A stretch of DNA of 64,000 bases from NCBI GenBank assembly GCA_905250025.1, contig CAJNOJ010000399.1:17924-81923 (forward strand), given 5' to 3'. Positions 48,235 through 59,611 of this stretch are shown here, in pieces. Below the pieces are notes generated by a model. It was not told the DNA's origin and made no database searches. It saw nothing but the letters and a program-made list of their open reading frames with translations. Source of the DNA: Adineta ricciae (taxonomy: Eukaryota > Rotifera > Eurotatoria > Adinetida > Adinetidae). The first letter of the stretch is position 1. Every line of letters begins with the position of its first letter. The position numbers and the translations under genes are program-made.

Positions 48235-49217
48235 TGAATTGACTTGAAACTAAACAGACACTGCCAATGTTGAGATGTACGTCGACTAATCGAAATTAAC
48301 ATAAGAAATCGGAATCTACGATTGAAGATTGTTGGAGAGGAAAAGAGCGACGCATCTACTATTAATCTGATCGATTGTAAAAACAGCAAATAAAATCGTA
48401 ATAAGGCAAACGAATGAACACTACATTTAGTGCTTAATGGATGTTCTAAAGATAAAACCATTGAACATAAATCATGTCAACAGGGAGATGAGTTTTCTCT
48501 CTTTTTCTCTATTATCAGCATCAAATTAGGATCAGTTTCGCTTTCTTAACGACGCAAAAGTCTCTTGCTCTTTCTCTCTTCAAATGCCGATCTTAGACGT
48601 TGATGAGAAATCATCAATTCTAGACACGAACATCTGCTAAAAAGCGTGTGCAGTCTCATCTATGTGACGATGAATTACGAATGAGGTATGACTTGCAAAA
48701 TTCAACACCAATGCGCAACTGAAGAATAAAAACCGGAAACGAAGTATACTAATTCATCACAACCTCATCTTGTTCGTGAAGTGATGTTAAAATACTTTTA
48801 AATACCATCAAAGCAAGACGTACTCTTGGTCTCTGCGACCTTTGACACATTCGTCGATAACATTGCTAGATAATCTCTTGAGATTTTCGTTTCAAGCAAT
48901 TCTTATGGAATCACGAAGACACCTGCTTGATAAAATAAAAGCTCAAATGACCTAGTGACATCTATCATCCATATTTTCTTATTGATATAAAGATAAAACC
49001 ATTCATGAGTCATGATAACGCTAGTCAACTCTCAATCATACTTTTTCTTCCTTGGTTGAATATCTTTCTGTTTACAGCATGATCGTCATGCATTACTCAA
49101 ATGTTTTCTGACAGATGAATCATTTTGATTTGTTAAATAGAACAACTTTATTCGCTGTGTACTTTTGTGTAGATTTTTTGAATTTATCGCGAACTTTTCT
49201 TCTGTTTATTATTCAAA
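48235..49217. other. Divergent intergenic region between the orphan GPCR and CHMP5
   Basis: No gene is supported. A minus-strand open frame (48186-48461) has no family wording. The sequence is generic AT-rich DNA serving two divergent 5' ends. Confidence 0.35.
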
Positions 49218-50280
49218 ATGAATCGACTTTTCGGTCAAGCAAAAGGTAGCACTGTACCAAAGCCTACACTGAATGACACCGCGGCGACTATTGACTCACG
49301 TGTCGAAACATTGAACAAACAAATTGCATCTGTGGACCAAGGTTGATGAAATTTCATAATCATTTTATTGAATGACCTTTGTTTGAAATATTTAGAACTT
49401 CAAGCGTATAGCAGATTGCCTCCAGCGAAGAAAGTAAATCGGTGTTGCGAGGGTTTTCGTAGGAAAGAAAAACGACGATTTTGTGTAAATTTAGGCCGGT
49501 CAAAAAGCAAGAGCGATGGCTTTATTAAGTAAAAAGAAAATGTAAACAAAACTTGATTTTTCATATGGACAAAGCATATTTCTTTTTAATTATTGATCTG
49601 ATGTAGGTATGAACGACAACGAATGACACTGGAAGGTCAAGCGAGTAATATCGGTGCAACGGCTTTTGCTGTGAGCAACATCGAAACACAGAAACAAATC
49701 GTATGTGGATACACTCTTTTTTTCTCGACAATGAATGCCTTTGGTTTTAGTTTACTGGATTGAAAGATGCAAAGAAACAATTAGTAAAGGGTTATAAAGA
49801 TTTAAAACCTGAAAAAGTTGAAGTAGGACGTCTTCAATTGAGTTGGTCTATTTCTAAAAGACATTTCAGGCACTTATGGATGATTTGGACGACCAACTTC
49901 TTGATCAAGATGAAATGAATGATATGTTCAGTCGACCTATTGGCCAAGATACATACATGACTGACGCCGATCTTGAAAGCGGTAAGATTCGATGACAAGA
50001 CATTCATTTTCCGATTATACTGGATTCGTCTTTATCGATAGAATTGGCTGGTCTTGCTGAACAAGAGTTTGGTATGGAATCCAATGCTATGTTCGATGAT
50101 TTACATGCACCAAGTGTTCCTGTTCAACCACTTGATGGCGGTCGCGCAACAGCGGCGACAACTAAAGTAGCAAGACTGCTTTTACCTGGAAGTTTGACTC
50201 TCGTTTTTTCAATTTAGGATGGCGTGATGGTTGATGAATTCGGTTTGCCGAAACTTCCTGCGCCAGGCATGAAGAACTAA
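49218..50280 (+). CDS. CHMP5: Charged multivesicular body protein 5 (ESCRT-III)
   Basis: ESCRT-III component in multivesicular body sorting and abscission (yeast Vps60). Eight exons (49218-49341, 49396-49433, 49495-49541, 49607-49700, 49751-49822, 49870-49981, 50042-50166, 50218-50280) give 224 residues, the usual length being about 219. The start MNRLFGQAK, the basic helical core MALLSKKKMYERQRMTLEGQ, the acidic C-terminal half (MDDLDDQLLDQDEMNDMF) and the end DGVMVDEFGLPKLP are diagnostic. The end is 154 nt from the convergent stop of the antisense peptide gene. Confidence 0.94.
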
Positions 50281-50433
50281 TCGATGATCAATGTGTTAAT
50301 GAACTCATGAAACTTTCCTCTCTCTTTTTTTCATTTCTTGTATAGAAAAGGACACATTTTATTTCTGCGGTTCTTCATTTTGATAATCGATCGAATAAGA
50401 GCAAAATTTCTTCTCAATCAGTTTGAATTTATT

Positions 50434-51220
50434 TTAGAAACACTTTTTATAGCATGACATCTTTCCCATAACTGACCATCGCACACAACGGCATTTGCCT
50501 GAACAACATTGATAGTCTTTCGAACAGTAGTTGTTGGTTAAACGACATCCTTCTTGACTCGCTGCAACAGATGCACTCGAACCTAATCCAGTGTAGAGAT
50601 ACGAAATCGATGGGGAGAATTCCGTTTGGGGTGGAAATAATCGACCATGTTCACGATAATCACGAACTACTTGATCGGAATGAAAACGACGCGATTGAAT
50701 AAATGTTGGCGATGAATCACGTGCTCGCGATGCTTTGTATTGCTGTTTTGCATACTCTCGTAAGTTAAGAAGCGTTTTATTAGCCTCCGATATTCGTATA
50801 CGATTTGATGATTGCCCATAGAAATCTCGAGCTAAATATTAATAAAAATAATTCATCAGAAATTTCCAACTTGGTAAGCGTAGGTTTTGTAAAATGTTCT
50901 TTCACAACAATCTTCGCGGAAAAGTGTTGAAATGTTTTTTTTTCTCTTTTTTTCTTTCTCTGCAGTATAAAACAGTTGTTATCGAAACGTAGATAATTTA
51001 TTTTTCTTCCCTTCTACTTCCAGATGACATCAGCAAAATCAGGAGAAACTTTAAACGATGCTGAAAAAGCTGTTCAAGCTCGACAAGACGCTCCAGAACC
51101 ATTCGATCAACAAGAATATCAAGTTCCACGTGATAAATGTAAGATTCGCCTACCTGAATTTAGCGCTTGTTCATGAGAAAATACGATGAACAACGATCCG
51201 AATAGAACCAATCGCAGCAT
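50434..51220 (-). CDS. Secreted cysteine-rich (knottin-like) peptide precursor, antisense to and interleaved with NMNAT
   Basis: Two exons on the minus strand: 51220-51154 (67 nt) and 50831-50434 (398 nt), joined in frame across a 322-nt GT-AG intron (TTCAG|GTAGGC ... ATATTTAG|CTCG) to 154 residues. Exon 1 encodes a signal peptide (MLRLVLFGSLFIVFSHEQ). The middle is basic and polar with possible processing sites (QSRRFHSD). The last about 38 residues carry eight cysteines in the pattern C-x6-C-x5-C-C-x3-C-x-C-x10-C-x3-C, the plan of inhibitor-cystine-knot or related disulfide peptides, e.g. NYCSKDYQCCSGKCRC. Exon 1 lies inside NMNAT intron 1, and this gene's intron contains NMNAT exon 1. The role (signal peptide hormone, defence or other) cannot be told; no toxin assignment is made. 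Confidence 0.7.
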
Positions 51221-52321
51221 AATTGATTTCTTATACTTAACAAACTTGCTGCAAGTAGAAAAATGTTCGAATGAATTGTTTCGCTTCGAATTTTTTGTCA
51301 ACTGAACGCGTTAGGTCACATATGAAAAGAATAGTAGACGCCAGATCGGTCATATACATGTAACAGTAGTCGTTATAGTTACGTTTGACCAAGCGAAAGA
51401 GAAAAAAGAGTAGAACAGATCAAGCCCTTTTCCCTTTATCAATATTGATTCTTTTTTGACAAGAAATCATTAGTTTAGTTTCACCACCAATCCAACGTAT
51501 TGTGTTACTACTGACCGGTTCTTTCAACCCGGTGACCATCGCTCATTTGCGAATGCTTGAATTAGCGCGTGACTATTACCATCTTCGCTCTATTCAAGTT
51601 CTCGAAGGTTTGTGGAAAATACCGTGCGTTGATCAATAAAGATGTGGTTGGTGTTTTAGGAATTATTTCTCCTGTCAGTGATTCGTATGGTAAAGCGGGT
51701 TTGGTCAAAGTAGATCACCGTATTGAAATGCTGAAAGCCTCGATCAAAAACGACAAATGGCTTCGAGTTGACACGTGGGAAGCCGAGCAAACATCATGGA
51801 CACGAACTAAACTCGTTCTCGATTATCATCACGAAATAATCAAACAAAAATACGGTGAAAAGACCGGTATTCGTTATCTGTCAGGTAAATAATCATTATA
51901 ATTTCGCAAATTTGCCTTTTTCATACTCGTTTTCATTTGAGGCGCTGATGTCGTACGTACGATGTTAAATGCAAAGGCTTGGTTACCACAAGATATCGAT
52001 GATATCATGACAAAATACGGTGTGGCTTGTATCACTCGTTTGACAGCACCCGAATCTGGTCAAGGTGGTGCGACGGTACCAGATGTGAAAGAAGGCATGC
52101 CTGATCTTTGGAAAAAACATACGGAAGTCATCCAAGATTGGGTTGTCAATGACATTTCATCGACAAATATACGAAATAAATTGAAGAAAGGTTGTAGTGT
52201 CAAGTATATTGTACCTGATGGTGCAATAGATATTATTCGACACCATGGATTATATAATTCCAATGATTCAGTATGTTTAGCTCAATGGCCCCAGGAAGAA
52301 GAAGTAAAAACAGCCAATTAA
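51024..52321 (+). CDS. NMNAT: Nicotinamide/nicotinate mononucleotide adenylyltransferase
   Basis: Makes NAD+ from NMN (or NaMN) and ATP. Four exons (51024-51138, 51479-51607, 51660-51884, 51942-52321) give 282 residues. The nucleotidyltransferase motif G-S-F-N-P-x-T-x-x-H is present (LLTGSFNPVTIAHLRMLELA); also IISPVSDSYGK, RIEMLKAS, WEAEQTSWTRTK, a G-A-D box (SGADVVRTM) and the late motif DISSTNIRNKLKKG, with catalytic-site residues intact. A 38-residue polar N-terminal extension is encoded by exon 1. The ATG directly abuts TTCTACTTCCAG, an acceptor without a visible upstream exon. Which animal isoform (1, 2 or 3) it matches cannot be settled; there is no clear targeting signal. Confidence 0.95.
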
Positions 52322-52757
52322 CGGCATATTCGATTTCACTTCTGTCCAATTAGTTGACATTCAGCGCATATTTTTTAGCTCACTGTGCGATCAATATTAA
52401 TCGATATATATATATTTTTTCTTTTTTTGATCAAGCTTAATTTAATCCTCAAATACAATCGGATGTAAGCTAGAATCAAATATTTGTACCTCCAGGACCG
52501 TGTCGCCTGGTGGATTACAATTCTCAAATCGGATTACATAGAGAAGATTAATATTGCATTTGTTTATTAATCATAAAAAAAGATGTTATAGAGAAATATA
52601 TTCCATTACATTTATTGCTGAAATACTTGCGGATGTGAGACGAGAAAGTTTTCATCCAATTGTCATCGTGTTTTTATTTTGAAAGATTAGAAAATGTATT
52701 TTGAGACTTCGAAATAGGAACTATTCAAAGTAGAAAAGATAAAATCTTTTCGAAAGA
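52322..52757. other. Intergenic DNA between convergent NMNAT and RING genes
   Basis: AT-rich 3' flank of two convergent genes, with a TATATATATATTTTTTC tract near 52403-52422. No coding frame or repeat recognised. Confidence 0.35.
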
Positions 52758-53895
52758 TTATTCTTGTTCTAAGATCGGAGATTCCGATGAAGTTCGTTGA
52801 ATTGAATTACTTGGAGATGAACGGGTTGTCGGACGACGAGCACGTGCTCGTTGACGACGTTCCGTTCTTGATCGTAACACATCAATAAGAACTGGTGTAC
52901 GACAATAAGCACAATTAGAATGATGTCGTAACCATTCGTTGATACAACCGCTACGGGGGAACGATATTTACATGTTTATAATAAGAAAAATATTGACATT
53001 ACTTATGAAAAACGTGTTGACAATTGAGAATTTTAATTGAGTCAATTGACTGAAAATCTTCCAGACAAATGTAACATTGTGTGTTGATTATGAAAGATGA
53101 GTAGCTATTCTCCTGATCGAATTGATCTTTGAGTGAACTGTACAGTTTCTGTGGAATGCTGAGAATGTCCAATGAACGTAAACCTCGATTTGCTCGAACG
53201 TTCGATGGAATAATCGAACGGCGTCGTCGAGGTATCGGCGATAACGAATGATTCTGTGAAGTTTCTAAAATAATCTCGATACTTAAATCTTCATCGTTAT
53301 CTATCGTTGGTGAATAGATTTGATGATATTCGTGCGTAGAAAAATCAAGTGGATGATTTTGATTCAGTAATGGATCAGTTGATGATGAATAATCATAAAT
53401 GGGTATGTTAGTTGATGTGTAATAAAAGCGAGAACGATTGTCAACAACATCATCGTCATCGTCAATTAGCTCGGAATCTAATGTTGATAGAGATTGATAC
53501 GATTCGTCTTGCTCGTGATGGGAAATATCATTTTCTTTAAACAGTAAACAAAACAAATGAAAAACGAGTGTGGACAAGAGAAGAATCTCTCCACCTGTAG
53601 GAGTTTCTTCGATCGGTAGTGCATCTGTTAACTCAAGAATGACTTCGTATTCGTCATTTTCAGGACTTAATTCGATATTTTCCTGTTCGATTGGATTTTC
53701 TAAATTTGTGATCAAATTATTGATCGATGGCAAAATTTGTCGCCGTCGTTGTCGTTCGAGATTCGATAGAGTTGAATCATAGGGTGACGACCGTGATGTT
53801 GTTGTTTGTCTCAAAAGGTTTCGTCGAATTGTTAATCGACGAGCATCGGACGTGATGTCATTGTTATTATTTATCGATCGATGTTCTTCTTCCAT
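52758..53895 (-). CDS. RING-H2 E3 ubiquitin ligase
   Basis: Two exons (53895-53003, 52950-52758) give 361 residues. The RING-H2 finger spans the intron: CYICLEDFQSIDSIKILNC, QHVFHNGCINEWL and CAYCRTP give C-x2-C-x13-C-x-H-x2-H-x2-C-x(n)-C-x2-C. The long N-terminal part is polar, with Asp-rich (SELIDDDDDVVD) and Arg-rich (IPRRRRSIIP) patches, and one hydrophobic stretch (GEILLLSTLVFHLFCLLF, about residues 105-122) that might be a membrane segment. After the finger is an Arg-rich tail (RSRTERRQRARARRPTTR). The start is ATG 53895. The substrate is unknown. Confidence 0.85.
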
Positions 53896-55198
53896 ATTCA
53901 AGAGTTTGAAAAAACCGAAACGAGTACGTTGGAATCAACGAAGATTTTCATAAGACATGCAGATCAAGGCAAAGAAACTGAAATAGTATTTTGTTGTTAG
54001 GCAGATTTGATATTATTTTTCCGCCCGAATAGTTTGATTTCGAGTTACTTCTCCATTGGAAAGAAACTATCAAGTCATTGTTTATTCATACTCATGTGAG
54101 GCGAATTATTTTGTCAAAAGAGTTTGAGTAATAGAAAAAGAAAAAAAATGTTCCCTTAACCGACGAGAATGGTTTATTCTTTTTAGCTAATCCTCTTTTT
54201 TTCTCCTCGAATAAATCATTCAGAAAGAAAGAGGAAACAAGAGCAGATGGAAACAACGCGTTGAGAAATACTTTTTTCTCTTATTCGTCTCTCTTCTCAC
54301 AATAAATATTTCCGAGAAAAACCTAGAATTTTTTTTTATTTTATAATTACACATCCCTGACAATCTATTTCCCTATTCCTTGTCCACATTTCTTCACTCA
54401 ACTCGACAGACGTGCGATGATTTCGAAGAAATCTTATCTTGGCGAAATCAACAATATCGACGTTGGTTATAAACGAGAGATAAATCGATCCTACTCGGCA
54501 AATGTCACTCGTAGAATACACGCGGAACTATACAGAACATCTGATGATAGATAGGAAAACACAAAGAGCAGAGAGACCATGAAAAAAAAGAGAAAGGAAA
54601 GTGTATGATCTTCGCAATATACTAATGTCACTCACAGTTGATTCCGTAGAGCTACTTATCTCTTTTAGAATCGTTCCAGCTGTTATCTTACTCAGGAAAT
54701 TCGATGGAATCTTCTTCTAATAGAAACTACGCATTCGCTTTCGATTATTAGCGAGCTTATCACATTGTTTATAGGTTGACCTACTGAACGCGATCGATTA
54801 TTATGAATAGGAATCTATTCTCTTTCAGACTGTCAGTCTTTCTCTTTTTTCTTCTGATTCCCTAATAGTTTCGGCATGTAACAGAAGAGCAAAACAACAT
54901 AAAGACATCAAATCGATTCGATTACCAACTTGTCTTTTGTTTTGAAGAAGAGAGTGCGCGTGAGCGAAGATCGACTTTTTGTCTTGTGCCTCATTTTCCC
55001 CACCGCCTACGCGAACATCACATTAGTTATGCAGAAATAGTTTCGAAGACTGGAAAACAACGCAAGCGGAAGAAATATGAGTTAATATTTGATTTTCAAG
55101 TTCTATTTTCTTTTCTTTTCCGTTTAGAATAACAAATCAAACTCTAGTTTTCAGTTCTCTATTCTTCCCCTTCAACTTCTTCACACTATTCAAACGTA
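53896..55198. other. 1.3 kb intergenic region upstream of two divergent genes
   Basis: No supported gene; the short minus-strand frame at 54336-54521 is not convincing. Pyrimidine-rich tracts occur just before the GPCR start (55095-55190), consistent with a 5' UTR acceptor region. Confidence 0.35.
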
Positions 55199-56539
55199 AT
55201 GGCAAATAACAGTGGTCAAAATAATTACACGTGTAGTGAAAATGATGAACGACACGTTCTACTCGTGCAATATATTCTCGGAGGATGGATTTCGTGCGTT
55301 GTTGGCGTTCTCGGCATTATCAGTAATGGCCTTTCGATCTTAATCTTAGCCAATCATCGTATGCGTTACCTTTCGACGAATATTTATCTTCTTGCACTGT
55401 CAATTGTTAATCTCATCTGGCTAATTTTGTATTTAACTATAAATTCCATTCGATTTACGCTAATTGTACCGAAATTTTTGGTGAATTCGCACGACGACGA
55501 TCAACACGTCTATGATGATTTGGTCCAACGGTAAGCAACTGATTTCTTTCGCTTCTTTGCACGATGTTTTCCGTAGCTTTACTCCATATGTGATTCCATT
55601 GATGAATACATTACAATTATGTTCAATTTATTATACAGTTGCTGTTTCGTTCGATCGTTTCCTTTATTTGTCGTATGGTTTATCTGCGGAAACGATCTGT
55701 ACAGTTCGAAACTCTCTTCGTACGATTTTCTGTATAACCATTTTTTCAATTCTGTTTATTTTACCACACTGGTTTAAATATCGCGTAGAATTCACTGAAG
55801 ATAATCATGTTCATCTACGGTGTAAGACAAAAATTGCCTTGTTATCATTCTTCGACGTTTTCTTCGTGTTTTTTTAGTAACACAAATCGGTGAAAACGAG
55901 TTATTCCGTCGAATAATTCACATTTGGCTTTACATTCCTGTAGTTTATGCACTTCCGTTTCTTCTACTTATCATTATCAATCTTTTCACAATCAAGCTAC
56001 TCCACAAATTCTATCTAAACCGTCGGCAAACTTTGCACTTAACATCGCCATCGTCTACGCAAAACGATGAGCAGCATGAACGTGATATCACACTGATGTT
56101 GATCGGTGTTGTTCTATTATTCTTCATTTGCCGTTTTCCGATGTTGATCAATCATATTTTCGAAACGAAACTCTCGTTAACATCGTACAGCACCAGCCAT
56201 GAGAAGATTCAGCCATTGACGAAGCGTTATTATTTGAGTAATTGCCGCTTTCGGCATTTGTTCAACACGACAGTGAATTTTCTGCAAGTTATCAATGCTT
56301 CTGCGAATCTCTTCTTCTATTACTTATTTGGCGAACGATTCCGAGAAACGAGTTTCGAATTAGCAAGATTAGTACGGAAACGTGTCATTCGACGACGACA
56401 TGTGCTGAGAGACAATCGAAATGATTGTCTGCCGAGGAAAAGAACGATCTCAAATGCCACCATTCAGAATCAAATCCTTGATCAACAACAATTGTCGAAT
56501 TTATTGAACACAGAGCATGATCATTTAGTTAAGAAATAA
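55199..56539 (+). CDS. Neuropeptide GPCR, FMRFamide-receptor-like
   Basis: Three exons (55199-55530, 55577-55821, 55878-56539) give 412 residues with seven hydrophobic segments. The N-terminus has N-glycosylation-like NNSG and NYTC. TM1 reads VVGVLGIISNGLSILILA (with the conserved G-N). TM3 ends IYYTVAVSFDRFLYLSYG, a D-R-F box. TM6 includes GVVLLFFICRFPMLINHIF. TM7 reads FLQVINASANLFFYYLFGER, where N-A-S-A-N-x-x-F-Y matches the invertebrate FMRFamide/myosuppressin-type receptors (N-S-S-x-N-F-x-x-Y). The C-tail is basic and Ser/Thr-poor. The ligand is inferred only from motif style. Confidence 0.8.
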
Positions 56540-59500
56540 ATCGGATAGATTGCTTATTCTTCTACATTCAGATCAATGATAGTTTTTTGTTTTGCTAAAA
56601 GTCAATCAATAGAAAATGAATACCATTCTCCACCTACGTTGATATAAATTTCGCACCCTTCGAACGCTCATACGGAGGGTGTGGGTACTTTCCAACAAAC
56701 ACAGACAGACTTGTTGTTGATTGAGTTTATGGAGAATATAGGACTTAATAAAACTATTATTTGCTGAGAAGGGAGAATAAAAAATGTATTTAGGTATTGT
56801 AATGATACCTAATTAAGTGTAAAGTGAAGATTACACGTTGAAATCGATATGTAGGTATATGTGTACTTCGACATCAGGCCATTTATTGTCTGACTTTCAG
56901 AAAGCGAAAATATCTTCTCGAACAGTGGGGAAGATGTACTTGTCATCAATAATCAACAAACCAATTCTGTGGGATATACAATACATCAGAAGATCAGTAT
57001 GTTTGAAAATAAAGTCTGGAAAGAGCATTTTATTTGAATAATGAAGTTGAGGTAGTTCAACCAATTCGAATGTGTTACAACTTTGCCAACAGTAGTTCTA
57101 TTTCTGAACGTGAAGGACATGCATTTTATTAGAAAGTGAAAGTCATTATCATAGAGGAAATGACGTTGTTTCGATGACCTATCTTCAACCGTTCTCGTAG
57201 ACTTTGTAAATTAATATTCTCAGTCGAGAAAAGCTGCCTGCTTCCAATGAATGTCAACATGCTTAACTCGTCTCGTACCTCTTTTCCTTCTGAGTTTATT
57301 TTTAGTAATGATTAAGTACTAAAACATATTTGATCTTTCTAAACTCTCCGACGTATTGAAAATTCCCTTTACAAGGAATTTTTAATAGAAACTATGAAAA
57401 AAATCATTCAGATATGCTTCTTTGCCTTCTCAGACAAGTTTATATTTAATTCATACGTAATCTAACCGTGAGGTGTCTAATGCGAGTTCGAATATACGTA
57501 AATAAAAATTCAGCTGCCTGTCGTAACTTTGGAAATAAATGAGCAAAATAAAAACTACAACTTTAATATATAGTAGGACATTATGTAGTTTTGATTTTAT
57601 ATATCTATAGTCTATTTATTCGTTCTCCCAACAAAACAAGAGTTCTTAGGAATATACCTATCTTGGTCTTACTTGACTATAACTCACACGTACAGATGTA
57701 TTTATGCTTAATTCATACAGTAACAGTCGCGTTCAAAATAGACCCTCTGATAAAATCCAGTTATTTCTTAATTATTTGTATTATTTACACATACAGCAAG
57801 AAAGAAGGTCTAATTTGTGAGATAGAATGCTAATGAATGTGAGATAATTGTGGATAATAAGAGTCGTTTAACACAACACATCTTTAATAATTCTCGGTAT
57901 TAGACGAGTTGATGTGCGATCTCAAAATTAGAAGGATTAGATACAAAACAACTTGTGAGACATCTTTTGAGTATGGTACTGTAAGGATTAAATATGAGCT
58001 ATAAGTACAAATAAATAAGCCTGTCTTTCTTCAGCAGTAACTTTTATTTTATACTAAAATATATTTTGGAAATCTTCATCTATAATTGAATTTGAACAAG
58101 ACAGTTCACGCGCATGTGGAAGAAAAAATAATTTGTCTTGCGTTTATATCTTTTTACAATTTTCTGATTGTTTTACGGACTTGAATAAGTTGATAAAATT
58201 TTGAACTATTTAATGTTTACTTTCTAGCAAATAACACTGCATGAGATTTCCCTAATCAGAAGATCCATTTGACTATATTACACTGACATTTTAAATAGTT
58301 CCGAGTCTTTTAACCTGTGGAGGGTTTACAAAGTGAAACATCATTTTTCAATATAAGGAAGAATGTGTTAGTTATTATTTTCTTTGCTGTGGCAGAGTGT
58401 GTTAAGGTGATGGCACGTTCCGAGAAGAGAATGTCTATTCGTGCATTAAGATATTTGAAGACCTGATGAATGAATATGAAGAAAAAGACGAATTCTTCAT
58501 TCAAAAATTGCACTTATACCTGATTATTTCCTGCTGAATCCGGTCTTCTCACGTTATTCTCTAGAAGCCTTTTCCTTCTGGAAAAGTCTTTAAAAAACAT
58601 ACTTTTGAACTCGGGCTCTTCCAAGAAAAACATTCTGGAATCTTCCTTTTTCTTTCTAAATGCATCGCTGAAGTTCTCGACTTTGCTTTCCAGTGCAATT
58701 TCACCTTATCCTATTTATATCAAACCATAGAATACACGAATATTCACAAGGTCAAAGGATACGTATGTAAATGTGAAAAGATATGAAGAAAACCGACTGG
58801 CTTTTATACTCGCGAAGTCACCGAGTCAATTTAATTTATTTTTGTCGTTTTCTTCTACTTCCGAAAGACACCGTTGCAAGCAAAACGAATCATTTCGCAC
58901 GGGCGTCTTTGCCCAATCCTTCTTTCGCATCGCGCATAAAAATTTACGATTATTTTCTTCCTCTGAAGCATTATAAATACCCGTGTTGAGAATATCTTAT
59001 TGCGTCCATCATTTCACAGAAAAGATTTTACACGTCACATTGCTTTTGGCGTGAGAATCTTTTTTCGCTTTACCATAAAAGAAAAAGATTTATTACTCTA
59101 TATTTAATCATGATGATTTCACATACTGACGCGTCGTCTGAAAAAAAAGCATTTTTTTCTATCTAAAAATATCAAAATGACATAGTTCTTGCCAAGTCAT
59201 GAGAAAGAGCACTTGTTCAATTAAAAATGTAAGAAGAGATCAACATGTTCTCACAGGGAGTAATTAAAAACCTGAAGATTCTGTGAGCAAACATTCATCG
59301 AAAATTCGATTGTTTTGTTGAAGATTATTTCGCTCCGGAAAACTTTCTCGGAAAATACATTGGAAAAGAACCTATCCACTAAAAATGTACCGAGATCAAG
59401 CGTACTAAATTCGTGTAAAGGAATGAGTACCAACAAGCATCAAGGACGTATGTCATAAATGGCTACGCTAGGTAGCAAAAACACTTTTTTTTTCTTTCCT

Positions 59501-59611
59501 TCTCTCAAAAAAGAAGGGAAATATATATAGATGTATGTACGTAGACACATATATCCTGACAAACATTTGTGAAGCATTTTTAGAAGCACCGTACTCATTT
59601 CAAACATTCCG
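56540..59611. other. 3 kb gene-poor region
   Basis: No protein-like frame convinces on either strand. At 56651-56683 there is an imperfect hairpin, CGCACCCTTCG ... CGGAGGGTGTG, shortly after the GPCR stop. Between 59515 and 59530 an A/T run (AAATATATATAGATG) resembles a TATA box about 85 nt before the P450 start. Confidence 0.35.
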
